DNA from: Spirochaetales bacterium
Lineage (GTDB): Bacteria > Spirochaetota > Spirochaetia > Sphaerochaetales > Sphaerochaetaceae
Assembly: GCA_012838895.1 (NCBI GenBank)
Contig: DUOJ01000132.1
Span: 1 to 64,000 of the forward strand
Length of the DNA: 64,000 bases
Direction: 5' to 3'
A program made the translations under genes and the position numbers. Positions within the stretch are counted from its first letter, which is position 1; every line of letters begins with the position of its first letter. This document shows, piece by piece, positions 52,400 to 62,069 of the stretch. Below the pieces are notes generated by a model. The model was not told the origin of the DNA. It did not search any database and saw only the letters and a list, made by a program, of their open reading frames with translations.

Positions 52400-53526
52400 G
52401 TGAATTGCGTGAAACTAAAGGGGAGAAATTCTTTAACATAATTGAAAAAAATGCTGTTTCGATCCTATTTTTAATAATCTGTGCTGTTGGAATCGCCTTT
52501 TCGGGCTATTCCCTTGGCTACCTTGGACAAGAGATAATTACACGGGTAGCTCGTAACAGCTTTTTAATAATCTCACTCCTGATTCCAATCATGGCGGGAA
52601 TGGGACTCAACTTTGGAATGACCTTAGGAGCAATGGCGGGGCAAATTGGCCTCATTTTCATTAGTGACTGGGGCATTGCCGGTATTCCTGGAATGGTTTT
52701 AGCTATGATAATCTCAACCCCAATCTCAGCCCTTTTGGGGTGGTTGTGTGGTAAGATTTTGAATATGGCTAAAGGGAGGGAGATGGTCACCTCCTACATT
52801 ATTGGATTCTTTATTAACGGAATTTACCAGTTGATCGTCCTCTATGGGATGGGGCCAGTCATTCCGATTAAAGACCCTGCCTTGGTCTTACCGCGGGGTT
52901 ATGGGATTAGAAATACCGTCAACTTAATTGGCATTAGACGTGCGCTCGATGATGTATTGGCCATTAGAGTCTTCGGGTTAAGTGTCCCTTTAATGACCTT
53001 TATCGTGATAGCCCTTTTGTGCCTCTTCATGGTCTGGTTTAAGAAATCTAAACTTGGGCAAGATATGCGGGCAGTGGGACAAGATATGGAAGTTGCGCGA
53101 GCTGCTGGAATCAGGGTAGAGCACACTAGGATTGTCTCAATCGTAATCTCTACAATTTTGGCTGGCTATGGGATGATTATCTATCTTCAAAACATGGGGA
53201 CTCTCAACACCTACAACTCCCATATGCAGATTGGGATGTTCTCCATCGCAGCCCTCTTGGTAGGAGGTGCGTCGGTTAACCGTGCCAGTATCGGTAACGT
53301 CTTCTTAGGGGTTACCCTCTTCCACCTGATGTTTATCGTCTCCCCCATGGCGGGGAAGAACCTGATTGGGCAAGCCCAGTTGGGTGAGTTCTTTAGGGTC
53401 TTTGTCTCCTATGGGGTCATTACACTAGCTCTTGTCCTCTACGAGATTAGAAAGCGGCGTAGTCGTACCCGGGCTGGTCGCCTATTAGCTCAAGATCAAC
53501 TTGATGCTATAAAGGAGGAGCAGTAA
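52396..53526 (+). CDS. ABC transporter permease (BPD_transp_2-like)
   Basis: Multi-TM; IMAGMGLNFGMTLGAMAGQIG; GQDMRAVGQDMEVARAAGI; 4-nt overlap with previous gene. Confidence 0.88.
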   Translation: MSELRETKGEKFFNIIEKNAVSILFLIICAVGIAFSGYSLGYLGQEIITRVARNSFLIISLLIPIMAGMGLNFGMTLGAMAGQIGLIFISDWGIAGIPGMVLAMIISTPISALLGWLCGKILNMAKGREMVTSYIIGFFINGIYQLIVLYGMGPVIPIKDPALVLPRGYGIRNTVNLIGIRRALDDVLAIRVFGLSVPLMTFIVIALLCLFMVWFKKSKLGQDMRAVGQDMEVARAAGIRVEHTRIVSIVISTILAGYGMIIYLQNMGTLNTYNSHMQIGMFSIAALLVGGASVNRASIGNVFLGVTLFHLMFIVSPMAGKNLIGQAQLGEFFRVFVSYGVITLALVLYEIRKRRSRTRAGRLLAQDQLDAIKEEQ

Positions 53527-54002
53527 TGGAAAATAAGCGAGCTCTCCTCAAGCGCAGAATTATCCAGTTGGCAGTGATTGTTTTAGTCATTCTCCTCGGT
53601 GCGGTGATGTTTGTTGTGGGCAAAGAACACACGATTCTCCTCGACAATAAATCTATCGAGAGTGGTGGGGTGACCTACAATGCTTTTCAGGTAGTTGAAG
53701 TTCAAGTCGACGGTAGAGATAAGTTGGAACTGGGGCCCCGTGACCGTGATAAAGAGGTCGTTATGGGGCAGAGACACAAGGTGACGGTAACCTATTTTGA
53801 TAAGTACTACGAAGAACATGTAGTGGTGAAGAAGTTTAAGGTCCCCATCTCACAAAAAATGGTCTTAATTAGTCTACCTGCTGTGGCAGCTGAATTAGAC
53901 CAATCGGTGTGGCTCACCAACTACGAAGCACCAACACTTCTTAACATCCCAAAAGATGAAGAGCCCATTGTTTCTGATGATTTAATACCACTCGATTTCT
54001 AA
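53526..54002 (+). CDS. small single-TM membrane-anchored protein of ABC cassette (possibly DUF6672)
   Basis: N-terminal TM IIQLAVIVLVILLGAVMFVVG then ~130 aa soluble domain; 1-nt overlap with permease gene. Confidence 0.6.
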   Translation: MENKRALLKRRIIQLAVIVLVILLGAVMFVVGKEHTILLDNKSIESGGVTYNAFQVVEVQVDGRDKLELGPRDRDKEVVMGQRHKVTVTYFDKYYEEHVVVKKFKVPISQKMVLISLPAVAAELDQSVWLTNYEAPTLLNIPKDEEPIVSDDLIPLDF

Positions 54003-54003
54003 A

Positions 54004-54036
54004 AGAAGGTGCCGTTTGGGCACCTTCTGTTTTAAA
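54004..54036. terminator. intrinsic terminator between convergent ABC cassette and purD
   Basis: AGAAGGTGCC-GTTTG-GGCACCTTCT perfect 10-bp stem followed by GTTTT. Confidence 0.85.
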
Positions 54037-55297
54037 TCTCAAAGAATTTATTGCCAATATCTTTGCGGTACCAAGAGCCGTTAAACTCCACCATATCGAT
54101 GTAGCGGTAGACTTGCTCGTTAGCTTCGATAATGTTTTTACCAACTCCCACGATTGTTACGTTACGCCCCCCAGTTGTTACACCTTTGCCATCCTTCTCC
54201 ATTACAGCTCCCCAGAAGATGCGGGGCTTGGTGGCGAGAAGGTTGTCATTGATGAAATTGGGGAGGGTTTTTACCTCTTGGCCAATTTCGGGGTTATCGG
54301 GGTACCCTTTGCTAGCGACAACTACCGAGACTGCTGATTGATTGGAGAGCTGCAGGGGGAAATCTTTAATCGTATCGTTCTTCATCCCATTTAAGATCTC
54401 AATAATATCAGATTTGATTAGGGGGACAATTGCCTGGGTGGCAGGGTCGTTAAACCTAACGTGATAGTCGACCAAAACGGGGCCATCATTGGTTAAGATA
54501 ACGCTGAAGGTGAGAACCCCTTTGTAGGCAAACTTCTCTTCCCTCATTCCGTGGAGGGTCGGATTGATAATCTGATCAAGGAGTTGTTGCTGCACCTCAT
54601 CTTGAAGGGGAACAGGGCAAATAGCCCCCATTCCTCCTGTGGGAGAGCCAGTATTTCCCTCTTCACTCTTGGTGTATTCAGAGCAGAGGGGGAGCATCAA
54701 GTAGCCATTATTGTCGCTAAAGACGGTGGCTGTAATAGGCAACCCCACGAGGTGGTCTTCAACTAATAGGTTGTCAGTTTTTAAGATTCCTTTGCCAAAA
54801 GCCATCAAAGCATTGTAGTCGTTGCTATCGATCATGATGCGACTCGGGGCGAGGGCATTCCGTTTGAGGACAAAGTTCTTCCCCTCATTCTTCTTTAGGT
54901 AGGTTGAGAGTGATTTCTCATCATCAAAGAGCTGATAGGGGGGGGTGGGGATATTGTGCCGGGCAGTAAAGGTACGGGCAAAGTAGCGATCCCCCTCCAA
55001 TTTAAGGGCACTCCCTGGAGCTCCAAAGGTGTCGATCCCTCGCTCATTGAGGTAGTCAATCACTCCGGTAAAGAGGGGGGCTTCGGTCCCCACAAAGACA
55101 AAATTAATCTCATATTTTAAACAGGCGGCATAGACCGACTCGGGCGATGAGGGGTTTACCTCAGGTAGGTTTTGGGCAATTGCAGCCGTCCCTACATTCC
55201 CTTGAGCCACAAAAAGGCCTTTAATCAGTTTGCTTTGGGAAAAAAGCCAGGTCATGGCATGGTCTTTTGCACCAGAACCCAATACTAAAACTCGCAT
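54032..55297 (-). CDS. purD: phosphoribosylamine-glycine ligase (PurD)-like ATP-grasp protein, diverged
   Basis: MRVLVLGSGAKDHAM; EEGNTGSPTGGMGAICPVP; VDYHVRFNDPATQAIVPLI. Confidence 0.8.
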   Translation of the reverse strand: MRVLVLGSGAKDHAMTWLFSQSKLIKGLFVAQGNVGTAAIAQNLPEVNPSSPESVYAACLKYEINFVFVGTEAPLFTGVIDYLNERGIDTFGAPGSALKLEGDRYFARTFTARHNIPTPPYQLFDDEKSLSTYLKKNEGKNFVLKRNALAPSRIMIDSNDYNALMAFGKGILKTDNLLVEDHLVGLPITATVFSDNNGYLMLPLCSEYTKSEEGNTGSPTGGMGAICPVPLQDEVQQQLLDQIINPTLHGMREEKFAYKGVLTFSVILTNDGPVLVDYHVRFNDPATQAIVPLIKSDIIEILNGMKNDTIKDFPLQLSNQSAVSVVVASKGYPDNPEIGQEVKTLPNFINDNLLATKPRIFWGAVMEKDGKGVTTGGRNVTIVGVGKNIIEANEQVYRYIDMVEFNGSWYRKDIGNKFFEI

Positions 55298-55354
55298 TAT
55301 TTCTCCTACTGAAAGACACCGCTAAATTAACATGTAACAAACGTTAAGGTCAAC

Positions 55355-56353
55355 TCACCCCCCTTTAAGCTGCTCAGTCACCTCAAGGTATTGTTCGTAA
55401 GTTAATGCCTGGTTAATGAGTTGCTTCGCCTTTGAGGCGTGGGGGAGCCCTTTAAGATAGAGGGGGGCATGCTTACGCATATTGCGACAAGCTGCCTCCT
55501 CTCCAACCTCCTCTACCAAGAGGGTGAGGTGACGCTTAAGGGTCTCGAGCCGCTCCTCTAAGGAGGGGGGTGGAGATTGCTCCCCCGTCGTGAGAAGGTG
55601 GCGGGTTTGGTGGAATATAAAGGGGTTACCCAAAGCCCCACGGGCAAACATCACCCCATCAACACCGGTGGTATGAAGCATCTCTCTAGCAGCTTCGGGA
55701 GAGAAGAGGTCGCCTGAGCCAAAGAGGGGGGTAGATGGATAGTGTTTCTCTATAAACTGCTTCAAGGTTGTTAAGGCTGACCAGTCAGCTTTGCCACTGT
55801 ACCCCATCGTCTTGGTGCGGGCATGCATGGTTACCATACTGGCACCAGAGCCAAGGGCTGCGTCAGCTATCTCAAGGTAGTTGATAGATTCGTGGTTCCA
55901 GCCAGTTCTAAACTTGACTGAGATAGGGATGGTAGTTAAACGCGTTAGGGCTTTTACAATAGCTTCGACCTTCGAGGGGTCCCTCATAAGGGCTGATCCA
56001 GCTCCAGTTTTGACCACTTTAGGCACAGGGCAACCACAGTTGATATCAATAAGGGAGGGGTTGGCCTCTAAGAGGGGCTCAAGGCTCCGCTCTACCACCT
56101 CACTATCGTTAAGGAAGATTTGGATTCCAAACTGCTCCTCCAGTTCCCCCCTCTTTAAGAGCTCAAAGGTGTTTTTACTTCCCCGAGCTAACCCCTCACT
56201 ACTCACCATTTCGCTGAAGGTGAAAGAGGCACCCCACTCCTTACAGATGGTACGGAAGGGGAGGTCGGTGTAACCGGCTAGGGGGGCTAAAAAGAGGTTC
56301 CCCCCAATTTTAAGTGGTCCAATCGAGACTGCTCTAAATAGGTTTTCTCTCAT
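55355..56353 (-). CDS. dusB: tRNA dihydrouridine synthase (DusB-like)
   Basis: LFLAPLAGYTDLPFRTICKEWGA; DINCGCPVPKVVKTGAGSALMRDP; MVTMHARTKTMGYSGKADW. Confidence 0.92.
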   Translation of the reverse strand: MRENLFRAVSIGPLKIGGNLFLAPLAGYTDLPFRTICKEWGASFTFSEMVSSEGLARGSKNTFELLKRGELEEQFGIQIFLNDSEVVERSLEPLLEANPSLIDINCGCPVPKVVKTGAGSALMRDPSKVEAIVKALTRLTTIPISVKFRTGWNHESINYLEIADAALGSGASMVTMHARTKTMGYSGKADWSALTTLKQFIEKHYPSTPLFGSGDLFSPEAAREMLHTTGVDGVMFARGALGNPFIFHQTRHLLTTGEQSPPPSLEERLETLKRHLTLLVEEVGEEAACRNMRKHAPLYLKGLPHASKAKQLINQALTYEQYLEVTEQLKGG

Positions 56354-57130
56354 CTACTCTGTGGGGATGTGAAAGGCCCTCAAGCTGTTGGCGTAGAGTG
56401 CCTCAGCGGTCTCCTCAAGGGTGAGTCCCTTGATATCGGCGACGGCTTGGGCTGTCTCAACGAGGTAGGCTGGCTTATTGCGCTTCCCTTTATAGGCAGC
56501 TGGAACCATGAACGGACTCTCCGATTCGATTAAGATGCGCTCCAAGGGGAGATTAGCAATCGTTTCGTGGAGATGACGTACGTTGCGGTAGGTGATATTT
56601 CCAGCAAAAGAGAAGAACATTGGCAAATCTAGAGCCTCTAGAGCGAAGTGCCAATCCTCACTGTAACAGTGGAAAATTCCCCCCTCCTCTGATAAGCGAC
56701 TCTTTAAGATATCGAGGATATCGCGTCCGGCTTCACGGTTGTGGATAACAACCGGTAATTTGAGACTGCGAGCAATATCGAGCTGGCGGATAAACAACTC
56801 TACTTGGGAGTTTTTATCGCCGTAGTTGCGGTAGTAGTCGAGACCAATCTCTCCGATAGCGACAACGCGTTCGAGTTTGGTAAAATTAATTAGGCGTTGT
56901 TCCCAATTTAAGCCGGGATTGGTCACCTCCGAAGGGGAGACACCAACGGCGTGGTAAACCCCTGAAGCGGTCTTCAAATTGTTATAGACCACCTCAAAAT
57001 CGTGGAGGCTGTTGCATATACTAAGGATATGCTTAACAGATTTTCTTTTCGCGAGTTGTACGATGAGCAGCTGCTCCATCTGGTCTTCATGTATCAGGCC
57101 GATATGGGCATGAGTATCAAATAATTTCAT
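56354..57130 (-). CDS. TatD family metal-dependent hydrolase
   Basis: LFDTHAHIGLI; VAIGEIGLDYYRNYGDKNSQVELFIRQLDIARSLKLPVVIHNREA; GGIFHCYSED. Confidence 0.9.
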   Translation of the reverse strand: MKLFDTHAHIGLIHEDQMEQLLIVQLAKRKSVKHILSICNSLHDFEVVYNNLKTASGVYHAVGVSPSEVTNPGLNWEQRLINFTKLERVVAIGEIGLDYYRNYGDKNSQVELFIRQLDIARSLKLPVVIHNREAGRDILDILKSRLSEEGGIFHCYSEDWHFALEALDLPMFFSFAGNITYRNVRHLHETIANLPLERILIESESPFMVPAAYKGKRNKPAYLVETAQAVADIKGLTLEETAEALYANSLRAFHIPTE

Positions 57131-57242
57131 ATTTTTTCCTGATAGTGATTAGAAAAATGTCATCAAGTGACTAATAGAGAAGATAACACAACCCCTAATG
57201 GGCGTCAAGGCAGAATTGTTTTAGGCTAACCCAAAGGAATAT

Positions 57243-57271
57243 TTGACAATAGTAAAGGGGTGTGTTAACGT
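57243..57271 (+). promoter_or_regulatory. candidate ricT promoter
   Basis: TTGACA-17-TAACGT upstream of ATG 57325. Confidence 0.5.
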
Positions 57272-57324
57272 TTATTAATTGATTAAAAAGTAATGCTTTT
57301 CTAGTAAAGCAAATAAGGATATAC

Positions 57325-58311
57325 ATGGCTAAGAGCAAATCATCGAGTGCTAAACCTGTACAAGAGAACCAAATAAGTGAAAAACCACCCTTAGGTTACC
57401 TCCATATTATTAAAAACCCCTCCTCAAAAGAGCTCTCGGTGTGTGCCTACAGCGAGCCTCTCGCCAAGGGGACCCATGTAATTGGCCCCACCCGTTACGG
57501 CCTCGATTTTGCCGTAGTGATTGGGGTGACGCGTAGCAGTGAAGAGTATGAGCCGGGGGAGGCCACCTTCGTGGCACCCACTTGTATGGCTCAAGAGGAC
57601 CAAACTGAGGAGCCGGTAAAGATTGGCAAAGATGTTGGGTGGATCGAGTCACTAGCCACCGAGGAAGATTATAAGAGGTTTGTAGAGCTTCAAGAGATGG
57701 AGGAGGAGGCGCTAATCCTCTGCCGAGAGAAGGTGATGGCCCGCAACTTAGATATGAAGTTGGTGAGTGCCCATTACCTATTTGGAGAGCCCAAGATAAT
57801 CTTTTTCTTTACAGCAACCAACCGCGTCGATTTCAGAGAACTAGTTAAAGACCTCGTCTCAATCTTTAGAATTAGGATTGAGTTGCGCCAGATTGGGGTG
57901 CGTGATGAATCTAGACTCCTAGGGGGGTTAGCCGTCTGTGGGCGCTCTTTCTGTTGTCACGCCATCACCGATAAGCTCAACCCGGTCTCTATAAAAATGG
58001 CAAAAGAGCAAAACTTATCGCTAAATTCGACTAAGATTTCGGGGCCTTGTGGGCGTCTTTTGTGCTGTCTCTCCTACGAGTACGACTTCTATTCTGAGGA
58101 GCGGCAGAAGTTGCCCCAAGAGGGGTACCGTTTTAGAATTGATCGTGAGGCGATGAAGGTCATTGAAGTTAATGTGTTGACTCGTAAACTTATACTCGCA
58201 GGAAACGAAGGAAACATGATGAGTGTCCCCTTTTCAGCCCTTGAACACAACGCTGGGACAAACCATTGGGAAGTTAGCCAAGAATACTTAAATAAAATAA
58301 GGATAAATTGA
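57325..58311 (+). CDS. PSP1 domain protein, RicT/YaaT-like
   Basis: CGRSFCCHAITDKLNPVSIKMAKEQNLSLNSTKISGPCGRLLCCLSYEYDFY. Confidence 0.92.
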   Translation: MAKSKSSSAKPVQENQISEKPPLGYLHIIKNPSSKELSVCAYSEPLAKGTHVIGPTRYGLDFAVVIGVTRSSEEYEPGEATFVAPTCMAQEDQTEEPVKIGKDVGWIESLATEEDYKRFVELQEMEEEALILCREKVMARNLDMKLVSAHYLFGEPKIIFFFTATNRVDFRELVKDLVSIFRIRIELRQIGVRDESRLLGGLAVCGRSFCCHAITDKLNPVSIKMAKEQNLSLNSTKISGPCGRLLCCLSYEYDFYSEERQKLPQEGYRFRIDREAMKVIEVNVLTRKLILAGNEGNMMSVPFSALEHNAGTNHWEVSQEYLNKIRIN

Positions 58312-58325
58312 AGGGCTGTATTGTC

Positions 58326-58354
58326 TTGACCGTTATTAGAGAGTATGCTATTTA
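58326..58354 (+). promoter_or_regulatory. candidate rpsT promoter
   Basis: TTGACC-17-TATTTA. Confidence 0.45.
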
Positions 58355-58426
58355 TTGTAATCGTTGGTTCAGAGATACAAGTAATTCCCTTGAACTTATA
58401 TAATTGAAAACCGTTGGAGGTAATGC

Positions 58427-58699
58427 GTGTTGAAATACGACTCGGCAGCTAAAAGAGAGCGCCAAAACAAAGCCAGAAGGCAAAGAAACCGAGAAACAAA
58501 GAGTGCCATTCGCACCGCTGTGAAAAAATTCCAACTTGCTGTGCAAGCTGAAGATAAAGATCTAGCCGCTGAGAAGCTAAATGTTGCCATTAAATTAATC
58601 GACAAAAGTGGTAGCAAGGGAGTTTACCACCGCAACACAGTTTCTAGAAAGAAGTCGCGCCTACAGACTCAGTTCAATGCGCTCAATAAAACTGAGTAG
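58427..58699 (+). CDS. rpsT: 30S ribosomal protein S20 (GTG or adjacent TTG start)
   Basis: DSAAKRERQNKARRQRNRETKSAIRTAVKKF..KGVYHRNTVSRKKSRLQTQFN. Confidence 0.95.
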   Translation: MLKYDSAAKRERQNKARRQRNRETKSAIRTAVKKFQLAVQAEDKDLAAEKLNVAIKLIDKSGSKGVYHRNTVSRKKSRLQTQFNALNKTE

Positions 58700-58726
58700 A
58701 TTGATAGATAAAGGGGGAATTGATTA

Positions 58727-59041
58727 ATGGCAAAAGGCAAATTAACTAAAGCAGAAATTGTTGATAACATTCAATCTAAACTTGGCTTGGACCGTGCAGA
58801 AGTCCATTTAGTAATTGATGAGTTCTTTGAAGAGGTGAAGAACGGCCTCGTTAAAGACAGAGTAATAGAGTTGCGTGGATTTGGCACTTTCGAGGTTAGA
58901 ACTCGTAAAGGGCGCGAAAGGGCACGCAATCCAAAAACCGGTGAAATCGTCGCTGTCGATACCCATGGCGTAGCCGTCTTTAGACCCGGTAAAGAGCTGA
59001 AGGAGTCGGTCTGGGAATTACGCGATAAAAGTGATGAGTAG
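58727..59041 (+). CDS. HU/IHF family DNA-binding protein
   Basis: LTKAEIVDNIQSKLGL..IELRGFGTFEVRTRKGRERARNPKTGEIV. Confidence 0.95.
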   Translation: MAKGKLTKAEIVDNIQSKLGLDRAEVHLVIDEFFEEVKNGLVKDRVIELRGFGTFEVRTRKGRERARNPKTGEIVAVDTHGVAVFRPGKELKESVWELRDKSDE

Positions 59042-60706
59042 TTGTTGAAAAGTGTGAACCTATTTAAGAAACGGGGGTTTAAAACCTACTGCCTTGAAAT
59101 TGTAGTCCTAATAGTAACTGCATTTATCTATTCGCTCGCCTTTCCTGGTCTTTTGTCAAATAGAGGTTTTGGTGCAATCGCTTTTTTTGCACTGATACCT
59201 CTATTTGCCGTTATAAGGAACACCTCATGGAAGGCGATTCCCTTCTATGGCTTCCTTTTTGGCTTCCTTTTTTATTCTATATTCAACTATTGGCTCCTCA
59301 CTTTCCACCCATTAGCCATCCTTTTAGTCCCCATCATTAAAGGGGCTGAGATGGTGCTCCTCTTTCTAGCTCTCAAAGCTGGAGAGCGGTGGTTTAAGCG
59401 CTTTGGCTTCCTTGTCGAGGCCCTTGTCTGGATTGCTTACGCCTATTTGAGCCAATCGTGGTTTGCCGGCTACCCCTATGGGACCCTAGGGTACGCCGCC
59501 TATGAGTTTCTCCCCTTCATTCAGATTGCCGAGTTCTCGGGTCTTTGGGGAGTCACTTTCATTATGGTCTTACCCCAAATCTTCTTGGGTAACTTCTTGG
59601 CCGATCGCCTAAAGGGGGAGAAGAGCTCCTTCTTAGAAGAGATCAAACGCTACCTCCCAGTAGTCATCAGTTACGGCGCTATCCTTATCTTTGTCTTCAC
59701 CTTTGGGTTTATAAAGATGGGCATTTGGTCAAAGACTGAGCCTGATCTCACCTGGCGAGTCGCTACTGTGCAACACAGCGCCGACTCTTGGCAGGGGGGG
59801 TATGAGACCTATAAGCGCAACTTCAACAACCTCCGTACGATGAGTTTGCAAGCTCTGCGCGAAGATCCCGATATGATTATCTGGTCGGAGACCGCTTTTG
59901 TCCCCTCGGTCTATTGGCACACAACCTATAAGACCGATGAGGTGACGGCTAACCTAGTCGATGAGTTTGTCGCCTTTGGTAAATCTCTCCCCGTCCCCCT
60001 CTTGACGGGAAACCCCGAGGGGATGTTAAAAGATGAGAATGCCCCTCCTCTTAAAGAGAATGGGGATTGGAACCGTAAAGACTACAACACCGTCATTATG
60101 TTTGAGGGGGGGGAGATTAAAGAGACCTATAGGAAACAACACCTAGTCCCCTTTACCGAACACTTCCCCTACGAGAAACAGATGCCGTGGCTCTACAACC
60201 TCCTCTTAGCCAACGACTACAATTGGTGGGAGACGGGACACGACCCGGTCGTCTTTGAGACAGCTGAAGGGGTAAAATTCTCAACCCCCATCTGCTTCGA
60301 AGATGTCTATGGCTACCTCACCTCTGCTTTTGTCCGTAACGGCGCCGATGTTATTGTTAACATGACCAACGATAGCTGGTCGGGGGCGGTCTCAGCCGAG
60401 ATGCAACACCTAGCGATGGCAGTCTTCCGCTCAGTTGAGACGCGCAAATCGACGGTACGGGGGACCAACTCAGGGATGACGGCTGTAATCTTACCCACCG
60501 GAAAGATTGTTGATCCAATGGAGCCCTTCACCAAAGGGTGGCACATCTACGATGTCCCTGTTTACACTTCAGGGAAAGCGACACTCTACACCACCCACGA
60601 CGATTTAGGGGCTAAGATAGTGGTCTACCTCACCTACGCTCTCTTAGCGGTTGGGGCTGTCATGCAAATAGTGAAGGTGATTAGGAGAAGGCGTGGTCGC
60701 CAATAG
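59042..60706 (+). CDS. lnt: apolipoprotein N-acyltransferase (TTG start)
   Basis: N-terminal TM bundle, C-terminal nitrilase domain WSETAFVPSVYWH..LVPFTEHFPY..TPICFEDVYG. Confidence 0.93.
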   Translation: MLKSVNLFKKRGFKTYCLEIVVLIVTAFIYSLAFPGLLSNRGFGAIAFFALIPLFAVIRNTSWKAIPFYGFLFGFLFYSIFNYWLLTFHPLAILLVPIIKGAEMVLLFLALKAGERWFKRFGFLVEALVWIAYAYLSQSWFAGYPYGTLGYAAYEFLPFIQIAEFSGLWGVTFIMVLPQIFLGNFLADRLKGEKSSFLEEIKRYLPVVISYGAILIFVFTFGFIKMGIWSKTEPDLTWRVATVQHSADSWQGGYETYKRNFNNLRTMSLQALREDPDMIIWSETAFVPSVYWHTTYKTDEVTANLVDEFVAFGKSLPVPLLTGNPEGMLKDENAPPLKENGDWNRKDYNTVIMFEGGEIKETYRKQHLVPFTEHFPYEKQMPWLYNLLLANDYNWWETGHDPVVFETAEGVKFSTPICFEDVYGYLTSAFVRNGADVIVNMTNDSWSGAVSAEMQHLAMAVFRSVETRKSTVRGTNSGMTAVILPTGKIVDPMEPFTKGWHIYDVPVYTSGKATLYTTHDDLGAKIVVYLTYALLAVGAVMQIVKVIRRRRGRQ

Positions 60707-61949
60707 AGCCTCAATCTTTCTCATAGGAACTGAAATTACCCGTGGCGTAATTGCCGATGCCCATGGAAGGTTATTAGCCCGTGAGTTGAGTGCTATCGGT
60801 TACGATGTGCGTCGTATAGTTATTGTCCCCGATGATGGCTCAATCGAGGAGATGTTACACCTCGCCCTAAGGGACAGTGAAATTCTCCTCCTCACCGGAG
60901 GTCTAGGTCCCACTAGTGACGATGTGACGCGTGAAATTGTGGCCAAGTTGGCAGGGGTTAAAATTGTTAGGGATGAGCTCTCTTACAATGCCCTATTTGA
61001 GCGCATCGGGGAGCGCCTTCTTGGAATCAATGAGCGTCAAGTGACCCTCCCTGAGGGGTTTAGGGCGATTAAAAATACTAATGGATCAGCGATTGGCTTT
61101 GTGGGATTGCTTGGAGAGAGGAGCCTCTGCTATGCCATGCCAGGGGTCCCTTCTGAGATGCACGCCATGTTCTACCATCAAGTGCTCCCTGAACTTGTTA
61201 AGAAGATTGGGTTTAATGAGCGCGCCCTCCTCGAATTCTCCTGCTTCTTAACTCCTGAGTCAAAATTAGAGGAGGTTTGTAAAGCGAGCGCCTGTGAAGG
61301 AATTGAGTGGGGGACTCGGGTGCAAGAGCACCGCATCAGCCTCTACCTCCATGGAGGTAGCGCGGAAGGGCGTCAATCAATGGTGGAGGGCATTGAAGCT
61401 AAGTTGGGACGAGGGCGGCTGTGGCGGGGAGATATTGATCTCTCTCTCCTCCTTGGAGACTTTCTTTTGGAGAACTCATTAACTATGGGGTGTGCTGAAT
61501 CGTGTACTGGAGGGTTGGTGAGTAAGCTGATGAGTGACCGTAACGGAAGCTCAGCCTACTTCTGGGGAGGCGTTGTCTCCTATGCTAACGCAGCCAAAGA
61601 GGGACTTCTAAAGGTTAAAGGAGAGACTCTTGAAAAATGGGGAGCCGTCTCTGATGAGACGGTGATTGAGATGGCTGAGGGGTTAAGGGAGCTCTCTAAG
61701 GTTGACTTCACCCTTGCTGTTTCGGGCGTTGCTGGTGACGGAGGAGGCTCTGTGGAAAAGCCGGTGGGGACTATCTACCTTGGTTTTGCCTCAAAGAAGG
61801 CCCCTTCAGAGGCTGTAAGACTCAATTTTACCTCTTTTGGGAGAGATTCAGTTAGACGGCGCTCAGCCCAAGCTGCCCTGTTGTTGGGTTACTTTTACCT
61901 TAAAGGGGAGCAGTTGCTTGACATCGTTGAGTCATGGCAATATATTTAG
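60693..61949 (+). CDS. cinA: CinA family protein (competence/damage-inducible, NMN deamidase C-terminus)
   Basis: FLIGTEITRGVIADAHGRLLARELSAIGYDV; TGGLGPTSDDVTRE; CAESCTGGLVSKLMSDRNGSSAYFWGGVVSYAN. Confidence 0.95.
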   Translation: MVANRASIFLIGTEITRGVIADAHGRLLARELSAIGYDVRRIVIVPDDGSIEEMLHLALRDSEILLLTGGLGPTSDDVTREIVAKLAGVKIVRDELSYNALFERIGERLLGINERQVTLPEGFRAIKNTNGSAIGFVGLLGERSLCYAMPGVPSEMHAMFYHQVLPELVKKIGFNERALLEFSCFLTPESKLEEVCKASACEGIEWGTRVQEHRISLYLHGGSAEGRQSMVEGIEAKLGRGRLWRGDIDLSLLLGDFLLENSLTMGCAESCTGGLVSKLMSDRNGSSAYFWGGVVSYANAAKEGLLKVKGETLEKWGAVSDETVIEMAEGLRELSKVDFTLAVSGVAGDGGGSVEKPVGTIYLGFASKKAPSEAVRLNFTSFGRDSVRRRSAQAALLLGYFYLKGEQLLDIVESWQYI

Positions 61950-62069
61950 AATATCACGTGGGAGTGATTTTTATCTCCTAATAAGAAAGTTCCTGCGCAA
62001 TCAAGTAAAACAAAGTAGTTTATACACTAAGACACATTCCTATGGGATGTGGTGTTTCGGAGACCAATC

